IMG/VR virus record: IMGVR_UViG_3300030116_003278
Span: 1 to 27,296 of that record
Source: a virus
DNA: 27,296 bases
Strand: one strand, 5' to 3'
Part shown: one piece after another, positions 1 through 5,421 of the stretch
Position numbering within the stretch: position 1 is the first letter of the stretch
Layout of the letters: every line of letters starts with the position of its first letter
Notes under the pieces: model-generated
The model's input: the letters and a program-made list of their open reading frames with translations, nothing else
The model's database searches: none
Told to the model about the DNA's origin: nothing
Program-made: the position numbers and the translations under genes

Positions 1-76
1 AATGTTAGACAGTCGATGGGCAAAACAAACCCCTAATAGAGCTAACGAACTGGCAGATACCATGAGGAATATATAA
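1..76 (+). CDS. C-terminal end of an unknown phage protein (5' end outside window)
   Basis: An open frame enters from the left edge in frame 2 and runs to a TAA at 74-76. The visible residues end in NELADTMRNI. The stop overlaps the next start as TAATG, the same coupling used by many genes here, which supports it being a real gene end. Nothing in 24 residues identifies the family. Lying just before a holin-like gene it could be part of a lysis cassette, but that is a guess from position only. Confidence 0.5.
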   Translation, partial: MLDSRWAKQTPNRANELADTMRNI

Positions 77-465
77 TGTTAAATTTACTTGTAAGCCCTA
101 TTGCGTCTATTCTAAAAGATACAGTAAAAGGTTTTGTTGAAACTAAAAAAGCAAAAGCAGAATTAGCTGTTACTGAGATAAAAGCTAAAACAAAACTTAA
201 AGAAGATCAGATCGCTGGTAAAGTAGCATGGGAGTCATCTGCTGTAAATCAAATGGAAAACAGCATAAAAGACGAAATTGCACTTATAGTTTTGTTATTA
301 CCAGCAGTATTAGTATTTATTCCTTTTATGACTCCACATATTAAAGCTGGTTTTGAAGCACTACATAGTCTACCTACTTACTACCAACATCTTTTATATA
401 TTGCCATTAGTGCAAGTTTTGGAATTAAAGGAGCTTCAGGTGCGATGAAGTTGTTAAAGAAGTGA
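76..465 (+). CDS. Putative holin (membrane protein with two predicted segments)
   Basis: A 129-residue protein. The N-terminal half is amphipathic and rich in Lys, Glu and Ala (residues 20-65). A hydrophobic segment follows at about 67-85 (IALIVLLLPAVLVFIPFM), then a second at about 104-121, ending in a short basic tail (MKLLKK). This layout, including an aromatic linker before a Ser/Gly-rich last segment, matches a holin-like family common in marine phages; holins form the membrane lesions that trigger lysis. A GAGG at 64-67 serves as ribosome-binding site, and the start overlaps the upstream stop (TAATG). No endolysin is visible, so the lysis role rests on topology and family resemblance. 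It could instead be another small membrane protein. Confidence 0.6.
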   Translation: MLNLLVSPIASILKDTVKGFVETKKAKAELAVTEIKAKTKLKEDQIAGKVAWESSAVNQMENSIKDEIALIVLLLPAVLVFIPFMTPHIKAGFEALHSLPTYYQHLLYIAISASFGIKGASGAMKLLKK

Positions 466-755
466 GTACATTAAAAGAAGTTGAAGCATTATTACGCAAA
501 GTAAAAAAAGAAAACAGAGAGCTGAAAAAAGCTATCGAAGAAAAGGATCTACACATTAAGTTCCTTAATGAACGTCTTGACAACTGGGCAGATAAAAACG
601 CATTGTTAAGAGAAGAAAAACTAAAGATTACTGTAGACGATGTAATTGCATTTCAAAAAGCAAAAGCAGAATACGCTTCATCTCAAAACAGATCACTAAC
701 AGAACAATTAGAAAAACAAGAGAAGGTAGAATTAGATGGCAACTTATCAGGGTAG
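462..755 (+). CDS. Coiled-coil protein of unknown function
   Basis: A 97-residue, highly charged protein starting with GTG at 462, overlapping the stop of the holin-like gene (GTGA). Residues 5-60 are a run of Lys/Glu-rich heptads (VEALLRKVKKENRELKKAI) predicted to form a coiled coil, followed by a second helical stretch to about residue 90. No signal peptide or membrane segment is seen, which argues against a spanin. Its position directly behind the holin-like gene and the tight overlap imply co-translation. It has no recognised domain, so the function stays open. Confidence 0.65.
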   Translation: MSTLKEVEALLRKVKKENRELKKAIEEKDLHIKFLNERLDNWADKNALLREEKLKITVDDVIAFQKAKAEYASSQNRSLTEQLEKQEKVELDGNLSG

Positions 756-981
756 AACAGTCAAACTCAATAAACCCATGAAGGGTGATGTCAAAAAGTT
801 CAAGGTGTTCGTAAAAGATGGTGACAAAGTTAAAAAGATAAACTTTGGTGATCCCAATATGAGCATCAAGAAGAACTCACCTGCACGAAAGAAATCTTAT
901 TGTGCGAGATCAGGTGGTATAAAAGGCAAGAACAATAAATTATCTGCTAATTACTGGTCTCGAAAAATGTGGAACTGCTGA
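736..981 (+). CDS. Small basic conserved phage protein (FGDPNM motif)
   Basis: An 81-residue, strongly basic protein. It carries the string FGDPNMSIKK at residues 37-46, then SPARKKSYCAR, and ends in YWSRKMWNC. This pattern (basic start, FGDPNM, a PARRKxxxARH-like segment, and a C-terminal YWSCKxW) is familiar from many marine phage genomes, where it is annotated only as hypothetical. Its start lies inside the end of the previous coding region. The usual family has a Cys in the final YWSCK; here it is Ser, but another Cys closes the protein. Basic charge suggests nucleic-acid contact, but no function is established. Confidence 0.75.
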   Translation: MATYQGRTVKLNKPMKGDVKKFKVFVKDGDKVKKINFGDPNMSIKKNSPARKKSYCARSGGIKGKNNKLSANYWSRKMWNC

Positions 982-1608
982 TTGAGTAAATCAGTAAAAG
1001 AAGATATTTTATCATGGTCACAAGAGGTGATCGAAAAACCAAACAAACATTTAGGCAACTACCCAACCTGCCCATTTGCAAACAACTGTAGAACCCAAGA
1101 CACATTTGCTATTGAAGAAGTTTACAACGCAGATGATTTACTACCGACTGTTGTTGATTGGGCAAACAAAATTAAAAGAACGAGATACAGAATAGCCATT
1201 ATAGGTTGCACTGATTTATCTATTAATGCTACAGATTTAGCATCACACATCGAGGCGTTGAACTTTGTGTATATGCCAAAAGATGTGTATTTAATGTCAT
1301 CACACCCTGAAACGTCAGAAGAAAATATAGACTTCTTATACGATCATGGGTTTGACACAGACAACGAGTTTTCTATGGTTCTTATACAAAGATATAATGA
1401 CCTAGAAGAAGCATCTCAAAAACTTAAAAAGATTGGATATTACAATCATTGGGAAGCTGATTACTACAAAGAAACAGTCGAGCATCGACATAATTTACAA
1501 AGGAGAATAGATATGCGTGGAATGAAAAAAACTGCGAAGAAAGTTAATGGCAAACTAAACTCTGCTATTAAAAAAGTTAAGAAAAACAAAAAGAAGAAAA
1601 AGAAGTAA
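982..1608 (+). CDS. Hypothetical protein with a CPFA motif and poly-lysine tail
   Basis: A 208-residue protein that begins with TTG at 982, directly after the upstream TGA; no in-frame ATG fits the conserved N-terminus. Residues around 29-35 read PTCPFANNC, similar to a CPxAxxA segment in a family of cyanophage and marine phage proteins of unknown role. The middle looks like a compact alpha/beta domain. The last 40 residues are extremely lysine-rich (KKVKKNKKKKKK). The stop overlaps the next start (TAATG). The tail could bind DNA or RNA; that is inference from charge only. Confidence 0.7.
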   Translation: MSKSVKEDILSWSQEVIEKPNKHLGNYPTCPFANNCRTQDTFAIEEVYNADDLLPTVVDWANKIKRTRYRIAIIGCTDLSINATDLASHIEALNFVYMPKDVYLMSSHPETSEENIDFLYDHGFDTDNEFSMVLIQRYNDLEEASQKLKKIGYYNHWEADYYKETVEHRHNLQRRIDMRGMKKTAKKVNGKLNSAIKKVKKNKKKKKK

Positions 1609-1721
1609 TGCCTAGAAAGCTGTCAAGTAAACAAAAGAAACTAGCTCGTATCGCAGAACCTAGAGATAAGATAACAGGAGCTGACTTCAAAAAACTTAAA
1701 AAGAAAAAGAAGAAAAAATAA
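1608..1721 (+). CDS. 37-aa lysine-rich microprotein
   Basis: A 37-residue ORF whose ATG overlaps the upstream stop (TAATG) and whose stop overlaps the next start (TAATG again). It begins MPRKLSSKQKKLARIA, carries the motif ITGADFKKL at about 23-31 and ends in a lysine run. Small phage proteins with a xxGADFKxL-K-rich ending are common in marine phage contigs next to the same neighbours, so I regard it as real despite its size. Function unknown. Confidence 0.65.
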   Translation: MPRKLSSKQKKLARIAEPRDKITGADFKKLKKKKKKK

Positions 1722-1879
1722 TGGCTACAAAAAACGTACCTACTAATAAAGCTCTATATGCACGAGTAAAAGCAGAAGCTAAGAGAAAGTTTGATGTTTA
1801 TCCGAGTGCGTATGCTAATGCTTGGCTTGTTAAGACATACAAAAAGCGTGGTGGGGGTTATACAACTAAGAAAAAATGA
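1721..1879 (+). CDS. 52-aa conserved small basic protein (YPSAYANAWLV motif)
   Basis: A 52-residue ORF coupled on both sides by overlapping stop/start codons. It reads ALYARVKAEAKRKF, then VYPSAYANAWLVKTYKKRGG. This is a highly recognisable small family found in marine phages and some giant algal viruses, sometimes fused to other small domains; no function is known. The strong conservation of the AYANAW core and the RNA/DNA-compatible charge suggest a nucleic-acid-related role, but this is inference. Confidence 0.8.
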   Translation: MATKNVPTNKALYARVKAEAKRKFDVYPSAYANAWLVKTYKKRGGGYTTKKK

Positions 1880-2133
1880 GTAGAGCTAGTGGAGGTCTTA
1901 CGAAGTGGTTTGCTCAAGACTGGGTAGACATAGGATCTAGGAAGAAAGATGGCAGTTATGCCAAGTGTGGTCGTAAGTCTGCTAAAGGCAGTAAAAGGAA
2001 ATATCCAAAATGCGTTCCAAAATCGAAAGCGAACAGAATGACAGAGTCGCAAAAGAAATCGGCAGTGCGAAGAAAACGATCCAAAAGGCAAGGAGTTGGT
2101 GGGAAGCCAACGAATGTCAAGACCTTCGCTTAG
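1876..2133 (+). CDS. Small conserved basic protein (LTKWFxxDW ... YPKCVP)
   Basis: An 85-residue protein with the signature GGLTKWFAQDWVDIG at its start, then CGR, YPKCVPKSKANRMTESQ and a basic AVRRKRSKR segment. This family (often annotated DUF5872-like; the number is from memory and unverified) occurs in cyanophages, marine phages and algal viruses, often near or fused to the YPSAYANAW family found just upstream. The two Cys residues (CGR and KCVP) are typical of it. The start overlaps the previous stop (ATGA). Its last 124 bases are shared, in another frame, with the next ORF. Confidence 0.8.
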   Translation: MSRASGGLTKWFAQDWVDIGSRKKDGSYAKCGRKSAKGSKRKYPKCVPKSKANRMTESQKKSAVRRKRSKRQGVGGKPTNVKTFA

Positions 2134-2372
2134 TCATTATAAAATGGATTGATAGTGGGCTTTGTGATCCGACATGGATCGAAGCTAGTTCTTACGAAGA
2201 TAAACCAATGCCAATCTGCATGACTGTGGGTTGGCTATACAAAAGAACAAAGGACAAGACAATATTGTTTTCAAGTTATTCATTAGAGAATGATGAATAC
2301 AAAAAAGGCAACGAAGGCACTATCCAACTTATTCTCAACAAATGTATTATTGATGTTCAAGAGGTTTGTTAA
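2010..2372 (+). CDS. Hypothetical phage protein, overlapping the previous gene by 124 bases
   Basis: The 120-residue frame has its informative part after residue 42: VIIKWIDSGLCDPTWIE, PICMTVGWLYKRTKD and LFSSYS. That layout (I-x-W-x-D, Trp-rich, then xxVGWLY and a beta-rich end) matches a widespread small phage family of unknown function, which argues that the frame is real. The only canonical start in frame is ATG 2010, preceded by AAAGGAAAT; no ATG, GTG or TTG follows before the conserved part. If 2010 is used, about 124 bases code in two frames. An alternative is a rare ATT start near 2136. The 3' end overlaps the convergent minus-strand gene by 26 bases. Confidence 0.65.
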   Translation: MRSKIESEQNDRVAKEIGSAKKTIQKARSWWEANECQDLRLVIIKWIDSGLCDPTWIEASSYEDKPMPICMTVGWLYKRTKDKTILFSSYSLENDEYKKGNEGTIQLILNKCIIDVQEVC

Positions 2373-2568
2373 TTTCTACTTCTGAACACAAATTCAACAC
2401 CTCTTTCAAATCCCCCTCAAAACAATACCACTTACTCCCCATATAATTATTAATAGATTTATTATCAGGGTATGTTTCCCTAACCTTTTTTATTTTGCGG
2501 TAGATTGTTTTTTCATGACAATCAAATATCTTCGCAATATCTTTGTATGTATATATCTTATCTGTCAT
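2347..2568 (-). CDS. Small helix-turn-helix protein (excisionase/MerR-like)
   Basis: A 73-residue protein. Residues 4-30 (YTYKDIAKIFDCHEKTIYRK) form a clear helix-turn-helix of the type found in MerR and excisionase-like proteins, followed by a wing-like segment with a Trp (SKWYCFEGD). Such proteins bind DNA either as transcription regulators or as directionality factors. No integrase is present in the window, so a regulator is the better guess. It is the last gene of the minus-strand block and overlaps the 3' end of the plus-strand gene coming the other way. Confidence 0.7.
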   Translation of the reverse strand: MTDKIYTYKDIAKIFDCHEKTIYRKIKKVRETYPDNKSINNYMGSKWYCFEGDLKEVLNLCSEVEINKPLEHQ

Positions 2569-2758
2569 TGTAAATGTATTCTGCTATTTTCTTTCCATTC
2601 TTCAAAGTAATTAGATTAGCGTCAATATTATGTTTTTCTTCTTTCAGCTCTAATATCCTAGCTGGTAGTCTAAAACAACCATAAAGTTTCAACGCATCTA
2701 ATCCATTAATCTTTCTATGTTTTTTTAAGTGATTTAATATATCCTGTTTCTGACTCAT
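2558..2758 (-). CDS. Winged helix-turn-helix protein (HTH_39-like)
   Basis: Starts at the ATG at 2758, which overlaps the upstream stop as ATGA; a longer frame exists but the coupled start gives the conserved beginning (MSQKQDILNHLKKHRKI). It encodes 66 residues. The core INGLDALKLYGCFRLPARI is the hallmark of a small prophage helix-turn-helix family (Pfam HTH_39 from memory) and is followed by a basic wing ending near GKKIAEY. It is probably a DNA-binding regulator. It sits between another HTH gene and a coiled-coil gene in one operon. Confidence 0.8.
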   Translation of the reverse strand: MSQKQDILNHLKKHRKINGLDALKLYGCFRLPARILELKEEKHNIDANLITLKNGKKIAEYIYNDR

Positions 2759-3108
2759 ACTTTGATCCCCTTTTCTTTTGTTGATGTCTGCCAAGCTGAT
2801 ATCACGATCTGAGCATTTTCCCTTTTAACAAGATTGAGTGTATCTTTTTTCATTTTTAACTCTAACTCTGTTAAATACTCATTCCATTCACGACTAGCTC
2901 TAGCGTTTCGGTCTTGCTTACTAGACTGTGCAACACCATTTTGTTCTTCTTTTAGTTGAAGCTCTGCAAGTTTCTTTGATTTCCATTCCTTTATCATTTC
3001 CTTATTTACTTTAGCTTGAACAACATCTTCTACGCTTTCGAGTTGTAGTAAAGCATCACCAACTTTTTCTTCTAGTTGGTCAATAAGATTATTGGGAATG
3101 GTCGCCAT
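2755..3108 (-). CDS. Hypothetical helical protein
   Basis: A 117-residue, helix-rich, charged protein with no Cys and a predicted coiled-coil stretch around residues 35-95 (repeated Lys/Glu/Leu). A strong ribosome-binding site, GGAGGAAAA, precedes the ATG at 3108. It overlaps the 3' end of the HNH gene by 20 bases and the next start by 4, so it is translated as part of the same message. I do not recognise the family. Its place between an HNH nuclease and HTH genes gives no firm hint. Confidence 0.65.
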   Translation of the reverse strand: MATIPNNLIDQLEEKVGDALLQLESVEDVVQAKVNKEMIKEWKSKKLAELQLKEEQNGVAQSSKQDRNARASREWNEYLTELELKMKKDTLNLVKRENAQIVISAWQTSTKEKGIKV

Positions 3109-3439
3109 TTTTGTATTTTTCCTCCTCTATTCTTAGGATTTCTCGTAAGTTCTTAATGTAAAAGGTGTGGTTTATTTCCTTATCAGACTCAGCACAGTCG
3201 TGGCAAAGTCGGCAGAGAGGAATTAAATTTTCATAATAGTCTAAATACTTACTCCCACCCATAGCACGATTTCTATAATGATGTGTATCTACAGCCATGT
3301 CGCCACAGTTTACACATACTGCATCTTCAGGTATTTTCCAACCTCTACCCTTAAACAACGCCTTTGTGTGTTCTTTCAAATCTAACCTTTCCTCTCTTTC
3401 CTGCTCCTCTATAACCCAATCAGTAAACTCCAAACTCAT
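3089..3439 (-). CDS. HNH endonuclease-type protein
   Basis: A 116-residue protein with a complete HNH layout: a zinc pair C42-x2-C45 (CVNC), the catalytic region D51-T-H53-H54, an Asn at 71 (NLIPL) and a second zinc pair C76-x2-C79 followed by H80. HNH nucleases nick or cut DNA and in phages act in packaging, recombination, junction processing or as free-standing homing enzymes. The position beside a PD-(D/E)XK nuclease, far from the terminase at 11028, favours recombination or DNA processing over packaging. The start overlaps the preceding micro-ORF as ATGA. Confidence 0.85.
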   Translation of the reverse strand: MSLEFTDWVIEEQEREERLDLKEHTKALFKGRGWKIPEDAVCVNCGDMAVDTHHYRNRAMGGSKYLDYYENLIPLCRLCHDCAESDKEINHTFYIKNLREILRIEEEKYKNGDHSQ

Positions 3440-3531
3440 TTTTTACTTAACTGATCTCCTATTGCGTAAATCATGACAGCTATAAATATAATTACCAACA
3501 ACTGAATAATTGATATGACTAAAGATATCAT
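3436..3531 (-). CDS. 31-aa single-pass membrane microprotein
   Basis: A 31-residue ORF joined to both neighbours by ATGA overlaps (start in the stop of the 3528-3926 gene, stop in the start of the HNH gene). Residues 2-24 are almost wholly hydrophobic (ISLVISIIQLLVIIFIAVMI), followed by a short polar, lysine-ending tail outside the membrane. The perfect coupling at both ends is the main evidence that it is translated. A phage micro membrane protein could act in superinfection exclusion or host membrane modulation, but nothing here proves that. Confidence 0.6.
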   Translation of the reverse strand: MISLVISIIQLLVIIFIAVMIYAIGDQLSKK

Positions 3532-3926
3532 TTTTTCCCATTAAAATAATCAGCTCTTGATTGATTGATTGCACAACTAATAGCTATAGCTCTTTTGTTC
3601 TCTTGATCTAATTCTTTTAAATTTGCATAATTATCCATAAGCTCAAAAGCTCTATCTATAAGTCGTAAATTCTTCTCTATTTCATCAGTAGCTATATTCG
3701 AACCATAATTAAAATCTGTATTTGATTGTGGCTTCTGCCCTTCAAATGGATCAGTTCTTCTTGGTTCATCATCTACAGGATATTTTTTTGGCATTTTTGC
3801 AATAACAGCCATTTGTTTTTCACTAACCTGCCAATCTTTATCCTTCCCTTTATCATAAAAACTTTTCTCAAATTCATTACATTCATCTCTATTAACAAAT
3901 TCAAGAGCATCTTTCATTGTTGTCAT
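3528..3926 (-). CDS. Hypothetical protein in the recombination block
   Basis: I place the start at the ATG at 3926 (MTTMKDALEF) because AAGGAAAATTAGT lies just before it, one base after the upstream TAG; a start 13 codons earlier lacks such a site. It encodes 132 residues. Residues about 30-50 read DKDWQVSEKQMAVIAKMPK, the centre is polar, and the last 50 residues are helical. I recognise no domain with certainty. Being directly behind a RecB-like nuclease it could be its partner, for example a single-strand-annealing or binding protein, but no known fold is evident. Confidence 0.65.
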   Translation of the reverse strand: MTTMKDALEFVNRDECNEFEKSFYDKGKDKDWQVSEKQMAVIAKMPKKYPVDDEPRRTDPFEGQKPQSNTDFNYGSNIATDEIEKNLRLIDRAFELMDNYANLKELDQENKRAIAISCAINQSRADYFNGKK

Positions 3927-3927
3927 A

Positions 3928-4569
3928 CTAATTTTCCTTCCTAAAACATCTTTCAATGATCGCATTATTATCGTAAGCCTCTCTAAATAATCTAAATTGG
4001 TCGAAACCTAGTGTTAGTTTTTCTATAGTAAATTCTTTAGTTTCGATTTTACTATTGTTCTTTGGTAGTCTTACAATAATTCCTTTTTGAACCTCGATAT
4101 TATCATTTTGATTTATCAACCAAGCGTATGCACCAAGCTGAATAATCGTATCAGTGTAAATTCTTTTACCAGTTTTAAAATCTATCAATACATATTTGCC
4201 TTCTTTGTCTTGCACCAGAAGATCAGGGCAACCACCAAACTCATAATTTTCACAGACCATCTGCTTCTCAGACCAAACAATCTTATACTCTTGCTTATCC
4301 CACCATTCTGTAAATTTCTTAAAAGCCTTTTGGACTTTTTTATCGTCAGGTATTTCATAATCAAGTCCATGAATATATTTTTCTGCAAGGTCATGAACAC
4401 TTGTGCCTTGCTCCCCTGCCTTATCTCTTTCCTGACGATAGTCTAAACCCTTCTTTCCACAATCCCATGCCCAATGTATAAGAGCATTAGAGTCTTTAAA
4501 ACGACCAATGACTGTTGTTGTTCCGACAACTAATTTACCATTACTTAGTTTGTATTGACCTGTTGGCAT
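3928..4569 (-). CDS. PD-(D/E)XK superfamily (RecB-like) nuclease
   Basis: A 213-residue protein with the motif series of RecB/Cas4-like phage exonucleases: an H in GTSVHDLAEKYI (H59), GGCPDLLV with D116, the core IDFKTGK with D130-x-K132, and QLGAYAW with Q144 and Y148. These residues bind the metal ions and activate water to cleave DNA. There is no iron-sulphur cysteine set as in Cas4. Phage enzymes of this type usually resect double-strand ends for recombination-dependent replication or repair. It is in an operon with an HNH protein and unknowns. Length fits small phage members of the family. Confidence 0.88.
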   Translation of the reverse strand: MPTGQYKLSNGKLVVGTTTVIGRFKDSNALIHWAWDCGKKGLDYRQERDKAGEQGTSVHDLAEKYIHGLDYEIPDDKKVQKAFKKFTEWWDKQEYKIVWSEKQMVCENYEFGGCPDLLVQDKEGKYVLIDFKTGKRIYTDTIIQLGAYAWLINQNDNIEVQKGIIVRLPKNNSKIETKEFTIEKLTLGFDQFRLFREAYDNNAIIERCFRKEN

Positions 4570-4678
4570 CTTCTTCTATCCTTTTCTGTAGTTTCAATCC
4601 TGCTTTCTTAAAGCGTTCCATCACTTTAATAAATCTTTGAATATCTACTTTTTTTATTTCACTTGAATTTTTTTTCAT
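4541..4678 (-). CDS. 45-aa basic microprotein upstream of the nuclease
   Basis: A 45-residue ORF starting at the ATG at 4678 with AAAGGAAGCGAG immediately before it, a very good ribosome-binding site. It overlaps the nuclease start by 29 bases in another frame, which implies coupled translation. The peptide is a basic helix (VDIQRFIKVMERFKKAGLKL). No family is recognised. It may mainly serve translation of the nuclease, or be a small partner of it. Confidence 0.55.
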   Translation of the reverse strand: MKKNSSEIKKVDIQRFIKVMERFKKAGLKLQKRIEEDANRSIQTK

Positions 4679-4703
4679 CTCGCTTCCTTTCTTGTATGGC
4701 AGA

Positions 4704-4901
4704 CTACACTTTAGTAGTCGAATTGATATGATGCCAAATTAAAGATTTTTGTAAATCACTATATTTATAATTCTTTAATCTTTCTTGACAATCTCTTTTC
4801 AACTTATTCTCTTTCATCTTCATATCACTATAGTTATTTTCTAAAGGAGGAGTATTCGAATTTATGACAATGTGAGAATAGTTATATTTGCAATCTGCCA
4901 T
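4704..4901 (-). CDS. Small hypothetical protein, first gene of the minus-strand block
   Basis: A 65-residue ORF rich in Lys, Asn and Tyr; residues about 27-58 look helical and basic (KENKLKRDCQERLKNYKY). It ends 25 bases before the next gene. There is no clear ribosome-binding site before the ATG at 4901, so the message may be leaderless or the start may be the internal Met at residue 27 or 29. Being next to the divergent gap, it would be the first product of the operon. Function unknown. Confidence 0.45.
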   Translation of the reverse strand: MADCKYNYSHIVINSNTPPLENNYSDMKMKENKLKRDCQERLKNYKYSDLQKSLIWHHINSTTKV

Positions 4902-4979
4902 AAGTTAGACATATAGTAATTTTGAATAACTAGCAAGAATTATTTGGTATTTTTTTTATTTTAGTATATACATCAAATT
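4902..4979. promoter_or_regulatory. Divergent intergenic region between nuclease block and LexA-like block
   Basis: This short AT-rich gap separates two operons that run away from each other, so both promoters should lie here. On the plus strand TTGGTA (4944-4949) and TATATA (4965-4970) are 15 bases apart, a poor but possible sigma70 pair. On the minus strand a TTGCTA and TATATG pair are also about 15 apart. A regulator binding here, such as the LexA-like product at 5152, could control both directions. This is inferred from layout only. Confidence 0.35.
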
Positions 4980-5279
4980 GTGTCTGTATTTTACAAATAT
5001 TTGTTTTTGCGTGATACAGATAAAAACAGGGAAATACGTTATGTTTTATGCGTTTTTGAGGCTTTTTTACAATACAAGAAGATTTGCAAAGAAAACTTAC
5101 TTGAGTTTACTGAAATGGATAACATTATTTGGGAAGGAGTTTTATTAGAATATGGATCAAAACCAAATGAAATGCCCAACTTGCAACAGGCTACACATCT
5201 CTACAGACTATTCTCCGACCAAAAAAGAAAAACAGATACTCCAATTCATACTAAAATACCAACAGGAAAATATGCCTAG
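4980..5279 (+). CDS. Doubtful ORF upstream of and overlapping the LexA-like gene
   Basis: An open frame of 99 residues with a GTG start and no good ribosome-binding site; its last third overlaps the LexA-like gene in another frame. A rival frame in the same stretch, ATG 5041 to TAG 5148, gives a 35-residue cationic peptide ending three bases before the LexA-like start. Neither is recognisable. The 170 bases upstream of 5152 may be only leader sequence. I list it so the stretch is described, not because I trust it. Confidence 0.2.
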   Translation: MSVFYKYLFLRDTDKNREIRYVLCVFEAFLQYKKICKENLLEFTEMDNIIWEGVLLEYGSKPNEMPNLQQATHLYRLFSDQKRKTDTPIHTKIPTGKYA

Positions 5280-5421
5280 TCCAAGCTACAGAGATATTGC
5301 AAAATTTATAGGTTTAAAAACTACTAACAGTATTCACAAATATTTATATAGACTGAAAGAAAATGGTTATGTAGATTTTGTTCCAGCTATGAAACAAAAT
5401 GTAAAGGTAATTAAAACATGA
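5152..5421 (+). CDS. LexA-type winged-helix DNA-binding protein lacking a peptidase domain
   Basis: An 89-residue protein. Residues 7-15 hold a CPTCNRLH knuckle. Residues 22-74 match the LexA DNA-binding domain: TKKEKQILQFILKYQ, then the diagnostic PSPSYRDIAKFIGLKTTNSI and LYRLKENGYV. The C-terminal S24 autoproteolysis domain of LexA or CI repressors is absent, so RecA-triggered self-cleavage is not expected. It probably binds an operator in the divergent gap at 4902-4979 or regulates other blocks. An AAGGAG lies about 12 bases before the start, and the stop overlaps the next start (ATGA). Confidence 0.8.
   Translation: MDQNQMKCPTCNRLHISTDYSPTKKEKQILQFILKYQQENMPSPSYRDIAKFIGLKTTNSIHKYLYRLKENGYVDFVPAMKQNVKVIKT

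Noticed and set aside
2347-2568. Excisionase of a temperate phage
   Set aside because: The fold would allow it, but with no integrase or att site in view a transcription regulator is the simpler reading.
4087-4446. 119-residue plus-strand ORF and a 71-residue minus-strand frame (4185-4400)
   Set aside because: Both lie within the RecB-like nuclease gene, which carries the full motif set in its own frame.
4702-4719. GACTAC-6-GTAGTC inverted repeat at the end of the 4704-4901 gene
   Set aside because: Only six pairs, mid-operon, no T-run; not enough to call a terminator or operator.
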